Shown: piece by piece, positions 51,051-63,463 of the stretch
Layout: every line of letters starts with the position of its first letter
Numbering within the stretch: position 1 is the first letter of the stretch
Assembly (NCBI GenBank): GCA_900074885.1
Contig: FJUW01000052.1
Location: 372,001 to 436,000, forward strand
DNA: 64,000 bases
Reading direction: 5' to 3'
Source of the DNA: Rhynchosporium graminicola
Taxonomy: Eukaryota > Ascomycota > Leotiomycetes > Helotiales > Ploettnerulaceae
The notes under the pieces: generated by a model
The model's database searches: none
Told to the model about the DNA's origin: nothing
Seen by the model: the letters and a program-made list of their open reading frames with translations, nothing else
Translations under genes and position numbers: made by a program

Positions 51051-52172
51051 ATTTCAAAATGTACTTACTGTAAGAAGTACTCATAATTAACTCGCGCTCG
51101 GTAATTCCGGCATGCTTTCAGAGGACTTGTGTTGCTCGTAATTTACATAAAGTTGAATCAAGAAAAGCATACCTACGTAATCCTCCTCTAGTTAATTGTA
51201 ATAGTGGGTACTTTCAGGGTAAAGTGAGAAAAACTACATCGAGCTACGAAGTACTTCTAGGCTTCTTGCACTCTCCTTGGGTCTTTCGCGGTCAGATTTG
51301 ACCTGTTTTGGCCTGTGCTTCGAGGCATGCTCGGGAATACAACCACTCAGAGCTGTAGGATCAGGGATGCTGCCCACTGTTACAGGTGATTAGGGAAGGG
51401 GAAAGTGTTGTTGGGGTAGCTCTGGTTTAGTGCCCTCGATATTGTGAACCTTCTAAAATTCAGTACGATTATTTATCTAGGCTCCGTATTTAGTTTTCAT
51501 GGCTCAAAGGCTACTTTTGGGTTTATCAAGATTACGGAGTAGAAAGCCTAAGATAGATAACAAGATGATGCAGATTTTTTGACTACCTAAGTAGGTCGAT
51601 CATCCTGAGCAACAGTGTAGTGAGCGACGGTTTGGGAGGCTGTATTCTGTGGCCCCACCTCTTCAGTACAAGTAACATACCTTATTACCTGTCTATGCGC
51701 ATTAAATAATAAGAAGCAGCACAGGTAACGGATGCACAGTATTCACTACCTACACGGAAGAGGGCAGAGGTACCCAGGTATGTATCAAGGTCGGTAACTA
51801 CTTAGTATCTGAGGTAGTGTGAATCCTAGTCACAGGCAGAAAAGTCAATACCCACGGGATATTATGCCTTTCTAAACTTACAAATTTGCAAATTACTGTC
51901 CTCCAGTACTGCCCCCGCCCCTTCTTCTGAATAACTGTTTAATCCTGACGTTCTCCAGCCATCTGAGGTCAACGTTTGATCAGGAGAGAAAGTACCTTCC
52001 GCAATATAATTTAACCATTTGCTACAGTAAGGCGAAGACCTACGTATGGACGAAGGTTAAACCGCGTGGGCGACGCGGAAAATCCCAGATCTGTGTAGTA
52101 ATCGACGATTGATCGTGCCGTTGGCACCAAATACTAAAATATACAGGCTCAGTGTGAAATAGTGAAGTCATA
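51051..52172. other. Intergenic region, right unit of the segmental duplication
   Basis: About 1.1 kb without a supportable gene. Its first ~750 bp share short ordered matches with 49050-50100; the remainder to the MITE shows nothing recognisable. Confidence 0.5.
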
Positions 52173-52370
52173 CGAAGGTACAGCGGTTAAGTGTTGTCCC
52201 TAGTCAACTAGGGGGTTTCCGCGGGTCTCGAGACTTTACTTGATCGAGGAGTAAACCGATAATCAACTTAGTGAGATCAAGTCGGTGAGTTTTGATAGTA
52301 TTACTCTACTTAGCTCAGGAGCTTTAAGATCCCAGTCGACTAGGGACAACACTTAACCGCTGTACCTCCG
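52173..52370. mobile_element. MITE (198 bp) with long terminal inverted repeats, TA target duplication
   Basis: Ends at 52173-52211 and about 52331-52370 are inverted copies (outer part CGRAGGTACAGCGGTTAAG, with few mismatches over about 38 bp). TA dinucleotides flank both ends (52171-52172 and 52371-52372), as for Tc1/mariner or pogo/Fot-type elements. The interior has no coding capacity. It is not RIP-like, suggesting low copy number, young age or being below the RIP length limit. Confidence 0.8.
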
Positions 52371-53258
52371 TATTCGATAGGAAGCTCCATGCTATTTGGA
52401 CCTCGCTATCACTTTGTTATCATAATTAGTGGCGATGTTCAAATTGAAGCACGTGCCATCCCCTCGGTGTTTCGTCGGGGTGCCTACGATATATGGGTCA
52501 ACCTTGTAAAACGTACTCCGTTATAACTCATAGCGAGTAGCACCGCTAAATTTGACATGGTGTTCTCAGCACGCTAATACTTTTAGTCCTTCCCAAACTT
52601 GGGCTATTAGAAGCTCCCAAGGTACGAACAGTACCTTATGTTAAGTCACGGCGACTATCGCTGACCTCATATGACGCTTCTATTTCCGACAATTTTCTAA
52701 ACAGCGAAAGCGGGACAGAAATGAATACAGAAGATATGCTATATAACCATGTTTTATTTTTATTTTTACAGAAATCGTTATCTTTACCTGCTCGGAAAAT
52801 TCGTCTCATCATCGGCATTCCATCAAATGATACCAAGAATCCGCCTAATCAGGTTAGTGTAATTCTCCTGACTATCTGACCTCTGAAAAGGTGATTAATT
52901 ACAGACTGTACAGTATTTTCTCTTCCTTGATAATTGACAAGTAGGTTACATGATCCTTCTGATATGAGGTAGCAGATTCGAAATTTCAGCCGGGTGCTGG
53001 TCCTCCCGCCTTCTCTCTTCCTTCGTGTCGCGTTCAGTTCAACTCTAAACACTTCATCTAGTCCTTTGACTCTGCGATCCGAGTAATTTGTGAAATATTG
53101 TCTTGAAATTAGCTTATTGTGGTATACTATTACTCTTGTACCATCCTCAATCCCAGCAAATCCAGCAAAGATTATTCTGATATATTGGCCCTTCCAACTC
53201 CTACTGGGATATTTTCGAACAAGACCACCCACAAGGCCGTTTCTCAACTCTCACGCAC
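52371..53258. other. Region downstream of the Pch2-like gene
   Basis: Presumed 3' UTR and intergenic sequence. A 132-codon open frame on the minus strand (52849-53247) begins with TTG rather than ATG and has no recognisable domain, so it is not called as a gene. Confidence 0.45.
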
Positions 53259-55380
53259 TCAAATCTTTGTCCTTTTGTGACTACCCCGGTATGTGCCCTC
53301 ATCGTACTCCTCGCAAAAAGCAGTGGCAGATTCAATGAAACCTTCCCGGGACTGTGCAACAAGTCGCTTCCTCTGGTCTGGACGTGGAGGATCTGGGGTA
53401 GAAGTTGGGGCTTTGACAACCACCATCTCGAACTCTTCATCCAAAAAAAGTCCTGTTTCACGATCATTGAGACTCTCCGGGTGAGTCGACCCGTCCTTAT
53501 AAACCTCTTCTTCGATTGATCTGTCTTCCTCCGTTACGCTGTCACTCGTGCTGATTTCTTCCGATTTCTCGATCGCAACAATCAAATCCTTCATCTCGGC
53601 CTCCATAATCTTGGCCGGCGCAAGCTTAGCAATGACGCCAGCAGTATTTCCCACTTCCATCGCGCATTTCTTCAGAAAGCCCAAAGCTGCGTCCATGTCA
53701 CAGTCTTCCTTCCTTAGATATCTCATAAGAGCTCTCTCGGGCAATTGTCCAAGACTTCGTCCGCTCATTTGTGTCTAAGGTACGAGACAATTAGCAATGG
53801 CTATATCAGGAGTGGTATGAGAAGAGTGTAAATAATGTCTGAAGACTTCCTTGAGAAATCTGAAAGGAGATTCGGGGCCTTCCCATTACTTACAGCTTTC
53901 CGATCCGCAGTAGAGCTATGCATGAGCTTGATTATGTCCAGCAATTTGGGACCTGGCAGGTCGTCTGCCAAGTTGGCCTGCACAGTGGCGCCATCGTAAG
54001 TCGGTAATTCTACAGCAGATTGTATGACCTCGCAAGATATCAACTTCTGCAAAGAACTACGCAGAATCTCGTATTGTGCTGCCGCCCTCGGCGGACCAAC
54101 AAACTCCTTCAGGCCGCATCTGTCAAGGAAAGCTGGCTCCAGTGCCTCACACATGTTTGATGTAAATAAGAAGACGACGTTTGGAAACGTTGCAGTTCGA
54201 TCAAGACCTGTGAGCAATGCATTTGTGGCCCGCAGCGAGTCGTGACTCTCTCCTTCCTTTGTGCTATATTCTCTCGAGCAGGCAATTGATTCCACCTCAT
54301 CGATCAACACACATACGAATCCTTCTGGATCTCCTTCGCACATAGCACTGATGCGGTTGAAGATATCATCGATATGCTTGGCGCTTTCGCTGAACCATTT
54401 AGAGAGGAGAACAGCAGTTTTGATCTGGACTAGCTTCGTGGCTTTATAGGTTCCGCTGAGACGTATGGAGATCTTCTGTGCCAGACCAAGACAGAGACTC
54501 GTTTTCCCACTTCCTGGTGGCCCATAAAGTAGGATGAGAGGATTGAGTTTGCGTCGAACCTTGTGTGCTGCGAAAGCCCTAGAGAAACGAACTGTGCAGA
54601 TCAGTATTCAAGCTATTGTCCTCCGATCAGGGAGAGCTCACGAATATTTGTCATCATCCATATGAGATCTGCTTTCACCTCGTGGTCAAAGACAAGCCTT
54701 GGAAAAGTCAGCCCTCTCCTCAGTGAGAGATGTGGCCAGCAACTCACTCATCCCAGACCCCTTCGAACCTCGCGTGTGGCATACAGATCAGTTCTCCAAG
54801 TTGTCCATCCTCGTTCTCCTTGTCTTCATATCCGGTATCTATATAGAGCTGGAACAAGTTGACCTTCACTTCCACAGAACAAGATGAGAAGCACGCTTCC
54901 AGCGTTTTCGGTCCGACGTATTCTACAACCTTCAGCGAATGTAACATCGCCTTGGCCTCGTCGTATACCGGTCCAAGCTTGCAGATCGCGCCTAGTATTC
55001 ATGCTCAGCATCTGACGAGGATGAGGCTAACACTTGCTCACTGTCCTTGTCGGCCAGTATGTCTTCCAGCATGTCGAAGGTGTTATCATTCTTTACCAGT
55101 TGCGCTTCAAAACGTTCCGCGTACTACTACGAAGTCAGAAAATCCCTCTATCATACGGTAAAGGTATATGTACTTTCTCGCAGCTTGCAGGTACGATCCG
55201 ACCGCGCTCAAAAGAAATATCCTTCAGCCTGGCTTCGATGAAAAGTGTCCCTCTCTTGGGGTTAGACTTTGGCGAAGGTGTGTTGGCGAAACCGACATCC
55301 ATGGGAAGTGAGCTTAGTGGGGATGACGGCTCGAAAGACATTGTGAATGCTGCGGGCGACAGGATCGATGAAGAAGACAT
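53259..55380 (-). CDS. pch2: Pch2/TRIP13-family AAA+ ATPase
   Basis: Probable 593-aa AAA+ remodelling ATPase. Family members open HORMA-domain proteins (meiotic Hop1-type, Mad2) in the nucleus for meiotic checkpoint and crossover control. Six exons: 55195-55380, 55042-55123, 54748-54991, 54642-54697, 53894-54591, 53259-53774; introns of 71, 50, 50, 50 and 119 nt, with phase kept throughout. Walker A GPPGSGKTS is at residues 213-221, the pore-loop segment SKWFSESAK at 253-261 (Trp255), Walker B VLIDE at 284-288, sensor-1 region FLFTSN at 330-335, an Arg after FLD at 347, and sensor-2 SGR at 426-428. LVFDHEVKADLI before the ATPase core matches the family linker. The C-terminus has about 100 acidic, low-complexity residues beyond the usual family end. 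Start chosen at the ATG at 55380; the ATG at 55341 is an alternative. The first two exons are least certain. Confidence 0.85.
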
Positions 55381-56137
55381 GCCGGCAACGTGGAGTGGAG
55401 AATCCGCGAAAAATCAAAAGTTGAAGATACCAGCCAGTCTACTAGAAAGGGAAAGCACGATGGCATCAACGAGCTAAGGCTGTTAAGCGAGATCTAGATG
55501 CTGTTGACCCGTATTGGGAAGGAACCTCTCTCTTGCTCTTGATTTTGACGAGAAGAGAAGACATAATGGGAATGAAATAATTGATAGTCTAAGGTAGGTA
55601 GGGTTTTGTTTCCAACTTGCTTTACATTTAACCCTCCTTCCAATTTCATGAAGTCTGACCATTTTTCATTCAGCAGATTTCTCCATGTTGCAGCAGGCGT
55701 CCTCGAAAGGCAATAATGCATGCCCGGGGCTTCTCTTCCTCGGACCACCAACCATAGCGCCACCAACTTTGTTTGAAATATGATATGACCCCAGTCGTAT
55801 ATTTTAAACGCAAAACGTGCGATTCAAAAAGACGTGAAGCTACCTTAGATACCTTAGATACGTTAGATACCTTAGATACCTACGAGAGAATAACTTGGTC
55901 GAATTGAAATCACGTGAACACCCTCGCTCGAAAGTCATACTCGATACTATATCCTGCTCGCCAAGATGGGCACGGGCATGGGCAGCAAGGTTTGGCGTGG
56001 CGTCACACGAAGGAAGCGGCGGGCGTCATCGAGCATGAAATCGTGTGGTGAAGAAAAGAAGATTCACACGCTCCATAGCGAAAACATCACATCGCAACAT
56101 CTCTGTCACTACAGGGACCTTTCAACAGTCGCCCACG
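55381..56137. promoter_or_regulatory. Divergent promoter region between the Pch2-like and CSC1-like genes
   Basis: 757 bp shared upstream region of two head-to-head genes. It holds a 9-bp minisatellite (55841-55882) and an ATG at 55966 opening an 86-codon frame that overlaps the start of the CSC1-like gene in another frame. If transcribed, that would act as an overlapping upstream ORF. No clear TATA box seen. Confidence 0.5.
55841..55882. repeat. 9-bp minisatellite, TACCTTAGA x 4.7
   Basis: Four full units in tandem, the third with one C-to-G change (TACGTTAGA), followed by TACCTA. Located about 250 bp upstream of the CSC1-like start codon. Confidence 0.85.
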
Positions 56138-58896
56138 ATGGATCCTCTGAACCCTCTGCCTCTGGCCACAGCTTTGGCGACAGCGCTAGCTGCTCCAAAG
56201 AAATGCACAGTGGGAGATCCTACTGATCCTAGCAATGGCCAGAAGCAAATCTGGGTGCAGCTTGTGCTCTCTCTGGCCTTGGGCTTGTCAGCCTTCATAG
56301 GCTTCTGCGTGGGTTCCTCTCTGCCCTCTCCTATGAGCGCAGCCATATGCAGCATACTGAAACGAGAATTGTAGTTCCTGCGCCCAAGATGGAAGAGTCT
56401 CTATGCTGCGCGTAAAAGACAAGCCGACGCTGCAGCAGATCTACCTGAACTCCCAGACAGCTTTTTTGGTTGGGTGCCCGTGTTGTACAAAGTGACGGAA
56501 CAAGATGTTCTTGCTTCAGCTGGTCTGGATGCATATGTGGTAGGTCTGCGAGACACTCGAGTGTTATGCAAGTTATACTAAGCTCTGTAGTTCCTGGCCT
56601 TCTTCAAAATGTCAATAAAGCTCTTCGGGACGATGTTGCTCTTCGCATGCGTCGTCCTCGCTCCGATTAACTATCATTTCGACTACCTCCCTACACCAGG
56701 AAATTCCGATAACCCAAAACAACCGTCTGCGACGTTCAGTACAATATTCACGACGGACAACTGGAATTATGATCAGGATGTTTTCGCGACGGGAAAGAGG
56801 GACAAGGACAAGACGACTCCTCTGGATACAAGTTACCTATGGGCCTACTTATTCTTCACCTACTTCTTCACGGCCCTTGCGATCTGGTTCATGACTACCG
56901 AAACCCAGAAGATAATCCGCATCCGCCAGGACTACCTCGGAAGCCAGTCAACAGTCACCGACCGAACAATCAAGCTGTCAGGCATTCCTCGCGAACTGCG
57001 CTCCGAGGCAGAGATCAAGGATTTCTTGGAGAAATTGGAGATTGGGAAGGTTGAGAGTGTGACACTTTGCCGTGACTGGGAGGAGCTGGATAAGTTGGTG
57101 GAAAATAGAGCTTACACGCTACGAAAGCTTGAAGAAGCATGGGCAGTGCACCTGGGTCGGAGTAGAACAAAGATCATACGTGCACCCGAGCCTATAGGCT
57201 CAGGCAATGGCGACGACGATGAAAATGACAATGATAATGAAGACGGTAATCTGATGGGTTCTAGTCATATAACCGCACATGACAAACCTCGCCCAACGAC
57301 CAGAATCTGGTTTGGCTTCTTGAAGATGCAGAGTAAGAAAGTCGACGCCATCGATTACTACGAAGAGCAGCTACGGAAGCTGGATGATAAAATCACCGCA
57401 GGGAGGAAGAAAGAGTACACTCCTACACCACTGGCCTTTGTCACCATGGACTCAATACCGGCTTGTCAAATGGCTGTCCAGGCTCTTTTGGACCCTTCGC
57501 CAATGCAATTGTTGGCAAAGTTAGCCCCTGCCCCGACCGACGTTGTCTGGCGAAACACATATATGCCGCGATCTACCCGCATGATTCGATCCTGGATCAT
57601 TACAGCATTCATAATTGTGCTGACGATCTTCTGGCTTATCCCAGTCGTTGCGCTGGCTGGCTTGGTTGACTTGTGCTCGATTCAACAAGTGTGGCCACAA
57701 CTTGCTGGTCTACTCGAGCGTCATGAAATTATTAAAGCTCTCGTCCAGACAGGTCTGCCAACTCTGGTTGTTTCTTTGCTCAATATTGCGGTCCCATTCC
57801 TATACGACTATCTGGCGAATTACCAGGGAATGATATCTCAAGGAGATGTTGAGCTTTCAGTCATATCCAAGAATTTCTTCTTCACGTTCTTTAATGTCTT
57901 CTTGGTCTTCACAGCTTTTGGAACCGCAAGCAAGTTCTGGCCGATGCTTCAAGAGTCGCTGAAGGATACAACGAAGATCGCATACAAGCTGGCTGGTTCC
58001 GTGCAGGCGTTCGCTATTTTCTACGTGAACTTCATCCTTCTTCAGGCGGTAGGCCTTCTTCCATTCCGGTTGTTAGAATTTGGCAGTGTCGCACTTTACC
58101 CGATCATGCGAATGGGATCGAAAACACCAAGAGATTTTGCAGAGCTAGTCGAGCCTCCGGTATTCAAGTATGGATTCTACCTTCCCACCGCTATTCTAGT
58201 GTACATCCTCTGCTTTGTGTACAGCATCCTGCCCGCTGGCTACATGGTCTTGTTCTTCGGCCTTATTTACTTTGTTTTTGGGTACTACACTTACAAGTAC
58301 CAATTGCTGTATGCAATGGATCATCCTCAGCATGCGACTGGCGGAGCATGGCCCATGATTTGCTATCGAATTCTGCTCGGCCTTGGAGTGTTCCAGATCA
58401 TCATGGCTGGTATCATCGCGTTGAAGTCGGCTCTGACACCAGCAGCGCTGGTCGTTCCATTGATACCATTCACGATTTGGTACAGCTATTATTTTGGACG
58501 AATTTATGAGCCTTTGATGAAGTTTATTGCTCTCCGATCCATCCGAAGAGAGAGTAGTGCAGAGGTCAATATTGCAGGCGAGAATATCGGAATCAACCGT
58601 CCGCCAGGGTTTGCTCGACGAGAGAGCACCACACTTGACGAGGAACGAGAGAAGGGTTTGAGATTCATGAATCCAAGTCTTAGTGGGCCGTAAGTTTTGC
58701 CTGCCTTACTTTCACTGCGAAGTTGATTAACTGATGAGCTCGTAGATTGGGAGATCTTTGGCTTGAATATTCGGAAGCACGTCCATCAATCGGAAATTCC
58801 TCACAAGCCGAACTTGCCAGAGAAGATAGCGCGAGAAGTTCAGTGAGTCTTGGAGATGCGCACATCTGGCGAGACAATGGGGACGCGAACGTATGA
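56138..58896 (+). CDS. CSC1/OSCA/TMEM63-family membrane protein (DUF221, RSN1-type)
   Basis: Predicted 861-aa polytopic membrane protein of the family that includes yeast Csc1, Rsn1 and Phm7 and plant OSCA channels (osmo- or mechanosensitive cation channels; some fungal members are of unclear function). Exons 56138-56308, 56375-56539, 56591-58689, 58746-58896; introns of 66, 51 and 56 nt, the last with a GTAAGT donor that removes an early TAA. The first membrane helix is near residues 38-57. FLRPRW at the start of exon 2 and the FFKMSIKLFGTMLLF helix follow. A cytosolic domain spans about 229-430 (LSGIP motif, acidic Asp/Glu/Asn run near 317-332), and the multi-helix channel region about 440-760. 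The C-terminal tail is charged. ATG 56138 is the first in-frame ATG. Which paralogue this is cannot be decided here. Confidence 0.9.
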
Positions 58897-59162
58897 GAAT
58901 TTGGTCATGGTTCGAGGACGTCTCAGGAAGTTGGAAAGGGTGATACCTTCCTGTATTGTTTGCTAGCATTATATACCCGTAGCCCCTTCCTAAAATTGTA
59001 CAGCACCTCATTATCAATTTCTCGCTCTGACATATCTGCTTCGCCAAACATCATTCTCTCTAGTATCCTCATTCCCCCACACACAGATTGCCCTGCCGCG
59101 CCCATACCACAAGATTGCCACGGGCCGGTTTTGGAATATCAACATTGAATCAGTCTGCTAGC

Positions 59163-62100
59163 ATGTCTTCTCAGATCGTCCTTTCGAGAGGAGTTGCGGA
59201 CCCTGACAAGTCTACTGCTTCCTCGAGTTCTGAAAGCCCAACCCTAGTTACCTCCAACTTTCAGTCTCCCTCGAGCCACATAATGACCCTTGGAGATGCC
59301 ATTCCACACGATGTTTCAGGACTTGATGGCGTTGATAGTGACACAACCGCAGGCAGAGACGCCCATAAAGAAACAAAAGGCACAACACGACCACAGTCAG
59401 ACACATATGTACACCCAATGCCGATTCATAAACGCAAGTTCGTTCGTAGCAGCACGTTATTCGATAACCCCAACGATCCTTACGGAGCCTTCGATGACAA
59501 TTTTCTCGAACCCTGCCCTCATGGTCCACCATGTAACTCGGTTTTTGAAGTCCTCAGTGGGAAGAGCCGTAAATATGCTGGAGTCCATTCCGTGATCAAG
59601 AAATCATTGAGATCTGCATCTTATTTCAATCAGATTCAGCCAGAGGATGCGACGTCTTCCGGCATGTGCTGGCCATTGTTTTCATCTCCAACCTTTCCAT
59701 CCGACAAAAAGACTCGGCCAAACTTGATTCTTGATCGCTTAGAGTGTGCGGCTGTGAAGCCGTCTTTTGCGTGGACGGATGTGCCTCATTCAACACACAA
59801 CGCTCGCCCAGATGCTGCATGTAAGTCTCTAATGACTCCAAGATGGGAACAACTAGTTGACAAGTATAGCTCAATTGCCTACCGAGATCATGCAGCAAAT
59901 TTACGACCGACTCGCACCTCACGACTTCAACTCAGCTCGGCATACCTGCCGTTCATGGTTTGTTTCCTCACTTCACCGTCAATTACTCGGTATAATGCTT
60001 CGCCGGATGGGCTATTCGGACGGTATCCAGGATGAGACAAGTGGTCAACAGAAGATTCAGACACTGAGCCCGGAATGGCTAATGAGTAAACGCCTTGCCA
60101 GGGAATGCGCTCTAGGACCTGATGTCATGCAAATGGCCCAATCCGACTCGGCACTTTACCAGATCTGCAAGTTCGATTTTACTGAAATTGAGGTTCATTA
60201 TCCAGGTCCAGATCTAGCTAGCACGGTTTTCACGATCAGCAGCTGTGGTCAGTTCCTGATGGCGGCAAATGGGTGTTTAATCTATATCTACGAGCTGAAT
60301 CGGTCACACAAGTCAACTGAGTCTACCGAATCTCCAGGGCTTTTGCGTCCTGTGACAAGTATTTTGTGCCCTAGAAGAGTTTTGGCTTGTAGCATGGATA
60401 CCTCGTCTCAACGCCATGCGGTAGCAATTTTGTTGGATGGTCGGATGGGCATGGTATGCGAAATCACTGTCCTGGAGCAATCCTCTATGCCAAGCTCCTC
60501 CTTCAGACCCCCCATGGAAGAGTCCAGACAATACAGCCATCGATATTCTGACCTCTCAGCGTTATATTCCAGCACACATGTAAGTTCGACCTCTCATGAC
60601 TCCTCGGGTCACTTACTCACTTGTCCAGGGCAATGACTCGGCATGGCAGGATGATTTTCAGGGTGACATGCCCAGTAGATTGCAATTCGGACAGCAGCAT
60701 CCTGAGAAAACCCCAGTCCACTCCAATAGCAAAAGCTTTATGCCACTAGAAAATGGTCCGAGAACTCTATACCGCAACCTTTGCTCAGAAGACGACCCAC
60801 CCAGGTCCGTCGCCATATGTCCACAGCGGCGCTGTGTTGCTTTCGGATGCTCTTCGGGTCTTGAGCTACACTGGGTGGATGCTTTGACAAGTCAAGACTT
60901 GAATAGATGGTTTCCACTTACAGCTCCAAGTGACTTTTTGTTTTTTTTGCCACCTAGGAAGAGTGTTGATTCGGCTAAAAAGCTCCGACTTATTAGCAGT
61001 GCTGGCCGGCCCAGCGAGCGAACTTCAATGTCGTCAAGAGCTTTTGGACATCGATCACTGACCAGCCCGTTTTGGGAGAGGTTTGGATGGGATAGAAGCC
61101 ACGTTGATGACGTTGATAGAGAAGAGGACGCTGCGTTAGGCTCTTTTCTCGGTTCTGCACAAGGGATTTTCACCAGACTTCGGATAGATGCAAGTCGAAG
61201 TAGTATGATCGGACGTGTGGACTGCTCAGACCACTATCGGGCTGTACCTTTGAGTGATGTGAGCGGTCCATCAAGCAGAACTTTCAGATCTTATAATTAC
61301 TGAATGCTAATATTACGTAGGGATACCACATTCTCTTCACTGATCCGGCCTCTGGGCACCTTTGCCTAGGTAGTGACGCGCCGGTAGGCGGACCTACAAA
61401 GCTACTCCGTAAGATTTGGTTTCATTGTCCATCCTCAAATTTTGAGACCGGATTATCAACAGCAGGGACATCAACCCCAGTCGCATATGCGGCAGGTTCA
61501 GACCTCAGTCACGGGGTCCGAGTCTGTGTAGCCTTCGGCACCGGCCCCGAACAAAGCATCTGGCTCTTCTCTGTACCGACCGATATATTTGACGCCAGTC
61601 AAACAAACAAAGCTTCCAGTGCAGCCAACTGGCTCAATGCCGCGTCACAAAGTGAGGCAAAAACTCATGAAGAGTGGATCAACTGGTGGCCAGACGATGG
61701 ACTACAGCAGTATCTCGGGACGGTTCCGGACCCTGCTCCTGGACTTCTACCTAGAAGCGTGTGGCCTGTTAAGATCCGAGGCCAAATGATCGGCACTTGT
61801 AAGGGTCTCGTTGATCTCGTTATTGATTCCGGGCCAAACATCACAGTCTGGGCTTTCAGTAAGGCGGGTGTGGCGAAAGTTTGGAAGATCGATGATGGGA
61901 AGGAGAAGAAGATGAGGAGGCTTATGGTTGTTAGGGATGGTACGATCAGAGAGGTTGACGGTAGTGAAAGTGGAGGGGATGTGGAGATGACCGATTCACC
62001 TGAACCAGAGCAACCGAATTTCCAGCCTGGTCAATTCGATGGTACAGATTCTAGCAGTGGAATTCAGGATCCGAAGCGACCAGTGCATTACGATTCTGAT

Positions 62101-62307
62101 GGTGATGTCCTAATGGCTGATCTCTTGCCTCATCCAAGGGGTATAAGGAGACAGAAAACGCCGGAGCAGGAGACAGTTGAGGCTGTTTTCATGGATCCTA
62201 TGGGTAGAGAGGTTTTCTATCATACGAAGACTTGGATGAGGAGGAGCTATAGGGATTTTGTGGAGGAACTGACGGGGGTGGCGAGAATTGATTTAGAGAT
62301 TCGTTAA
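59163..62307 (+). CDS. F-box protein, long form (possible WD-like repeats)
   Basis: Predicted 994 aa. Exons 59163-59820, 59870-60579, 60629-61258 and 61321-62307; introns of 49, 49 and 62 nt with GTAAGT, GTAAGT and GTGAGC donors and phases consistent at all three. The first ~219 residues are Ser/Thr/Pro-rich and probably disordered. An F-box lies at about 222-262 (LPTEIMQQIYDRLAPHDF, then HTCRSWF), starting almost exactly at exon 2. F-box proteins recruit substrates to SCF ubiquitin ligases through Skp1. Downstream segments such as FTISSCGQFLMAANG (about 341-355) look like beta-propeller blades, but canonical WD dipeptides are weak. An acidic patch with EMTDSPEPEQ lies near the C-terminus. 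The TTG-initiated upstream extension was ignored in favour of ATG 59163. Confidence 0.85.
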
Positions 62308-63463
62308 GGTTGGAGTCAGGGGGGAAGGAGGATTGTTGTGAGGCTACTGATTGATGATTAGATTGGCTATGAAAGATTGAGATTGTCGATTGAGGCGAGA
62401 ATTGTTGGGGCCCGTTGTGAACAAGCAGGGGGCTAGGGAAGAGGTGGAATGGAATGAGGCTAAGGCTGAGATTGATTAAAGAAGTAGGAACAAGTAGATC
62501 CCATACTGATACGAGTGGTTTGTCTACCTGCTAATATGCTTTTTCTTCATTATTGTGGATGAGATCGACAGACAAGAGATGAAATAATAGGAGATCACGT
62601 CCAATTATAGGCAGGTTGTATACTTTTACATATGCTTATTTATATCATCCTCGGCGCTTACTTATTGACTACCTCGCAATCCATTCACTGCTCGCCTCAC
62701 TTTCTCCCTCCACATCCTTGCAAAAGTAAACACCTTACCGAAAGCTCGCTAGTTCACCCTTGAGAAAAGCATGATCTACAGTCACGTGTGTATGGCCCAG
62801 ATATGATTAAGGTTTGGTATCAGCAAGGAATCCAACGCCTCACTCCTCCGTACCCAATCGCCCAACGCCGAAAGCCTAACCCTGTCCGCATAATCCCAGA
62901 TATGCTTGGAATTGGCAAATCCCCGACCCTGATTTGGAGTTTCTCGACAACACCAAGGAAGCCCCCCGCCGTCGACATCGTCATCATGGCAGGGTTTGCG
63001 CTCGAGAGTTGCGCATGTGAGCCTGACTTGACCTCCACTATTAGGTTGACTGGTTGGGTAAGAACCAGGTTGGGGAGTCAGGTATCCTTTTGGGGGGTCT
63101 TTTGAGTTGGAATTTGGTTGGTGCGGTATCATATTATCAGTATTATATGGCATTGCGCATGTCTCTACGCGGAATTTGGTTGTACATGACTAGGTACAAG
63201 TACCTTTCTTATATCTTTGCGCTTGCTGTTCTTCTCCGATTGCCGTCTTTGCGCAACTTCTTGAATTCCTGATCGTTAATTTGCTGTCTCTGTCTGCGTT
63301 GAATATCACTTGCGCCAGTTCGGGAAGTGGGTTTCTACTTTTACATCTGCGCGATACGATACGAAGAGCTACGATCGGACAGCTTTTGCGATTGAAGATA
63401 GGAGACATTCTTTGCGGACGCAAGCATCTGCGATAGCATAGTGCAGCGATTTAGCCCAGGGAA
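62308..63463. other. Intergenic region
   Basis: About 1.15 kb, including the presumed 3' UTR of the F-box gene and the promoter of the next gene. Overlapping open frames of 105 codons (+, 62788-63105) and 123 codons (-, 62782-63153) show no domain or splice support. No gene is called. Confidence 0.5.

Larger units (their letters stand above)
48450..51800. repeat. Diverged tandem segmental duplication of about 2 kb
   Basis: The left unit (about 48450-50100) and right unit (about 50480-51800) share, in order: the cysteine-rich gene, a leader, a block with ACATA(G/A)A(A/G)TTGAATCAA (49140 and 51144), GTGAACCTTCT (49494 and 51444), AAAGCCTAA (49586 and 51541) and CTGTGGCCC (49856 and 51645). Offsets fall from 2,018 to about 1,790 bp, so indels accumulated after duplication. 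Mismatches are of all kinds, not only transitions, so this duplication was not erased by RIP. Confidence 0.65.

Noticed and set aside
52849..53247. 132-codon minus-strand ORF downstream of the Pch2-like gene
   Set aside because: Starts with TTG, no recognisable domain, immediately downstream of the Pch2 stop in another frame; more likely 3' UTR.
62782..63153. Overlapping 123-codon (-) and 105-codon (+) ORFs
   Set aside because: No domain, splice or context support; both in intergenic sequence and mutually overlapping.
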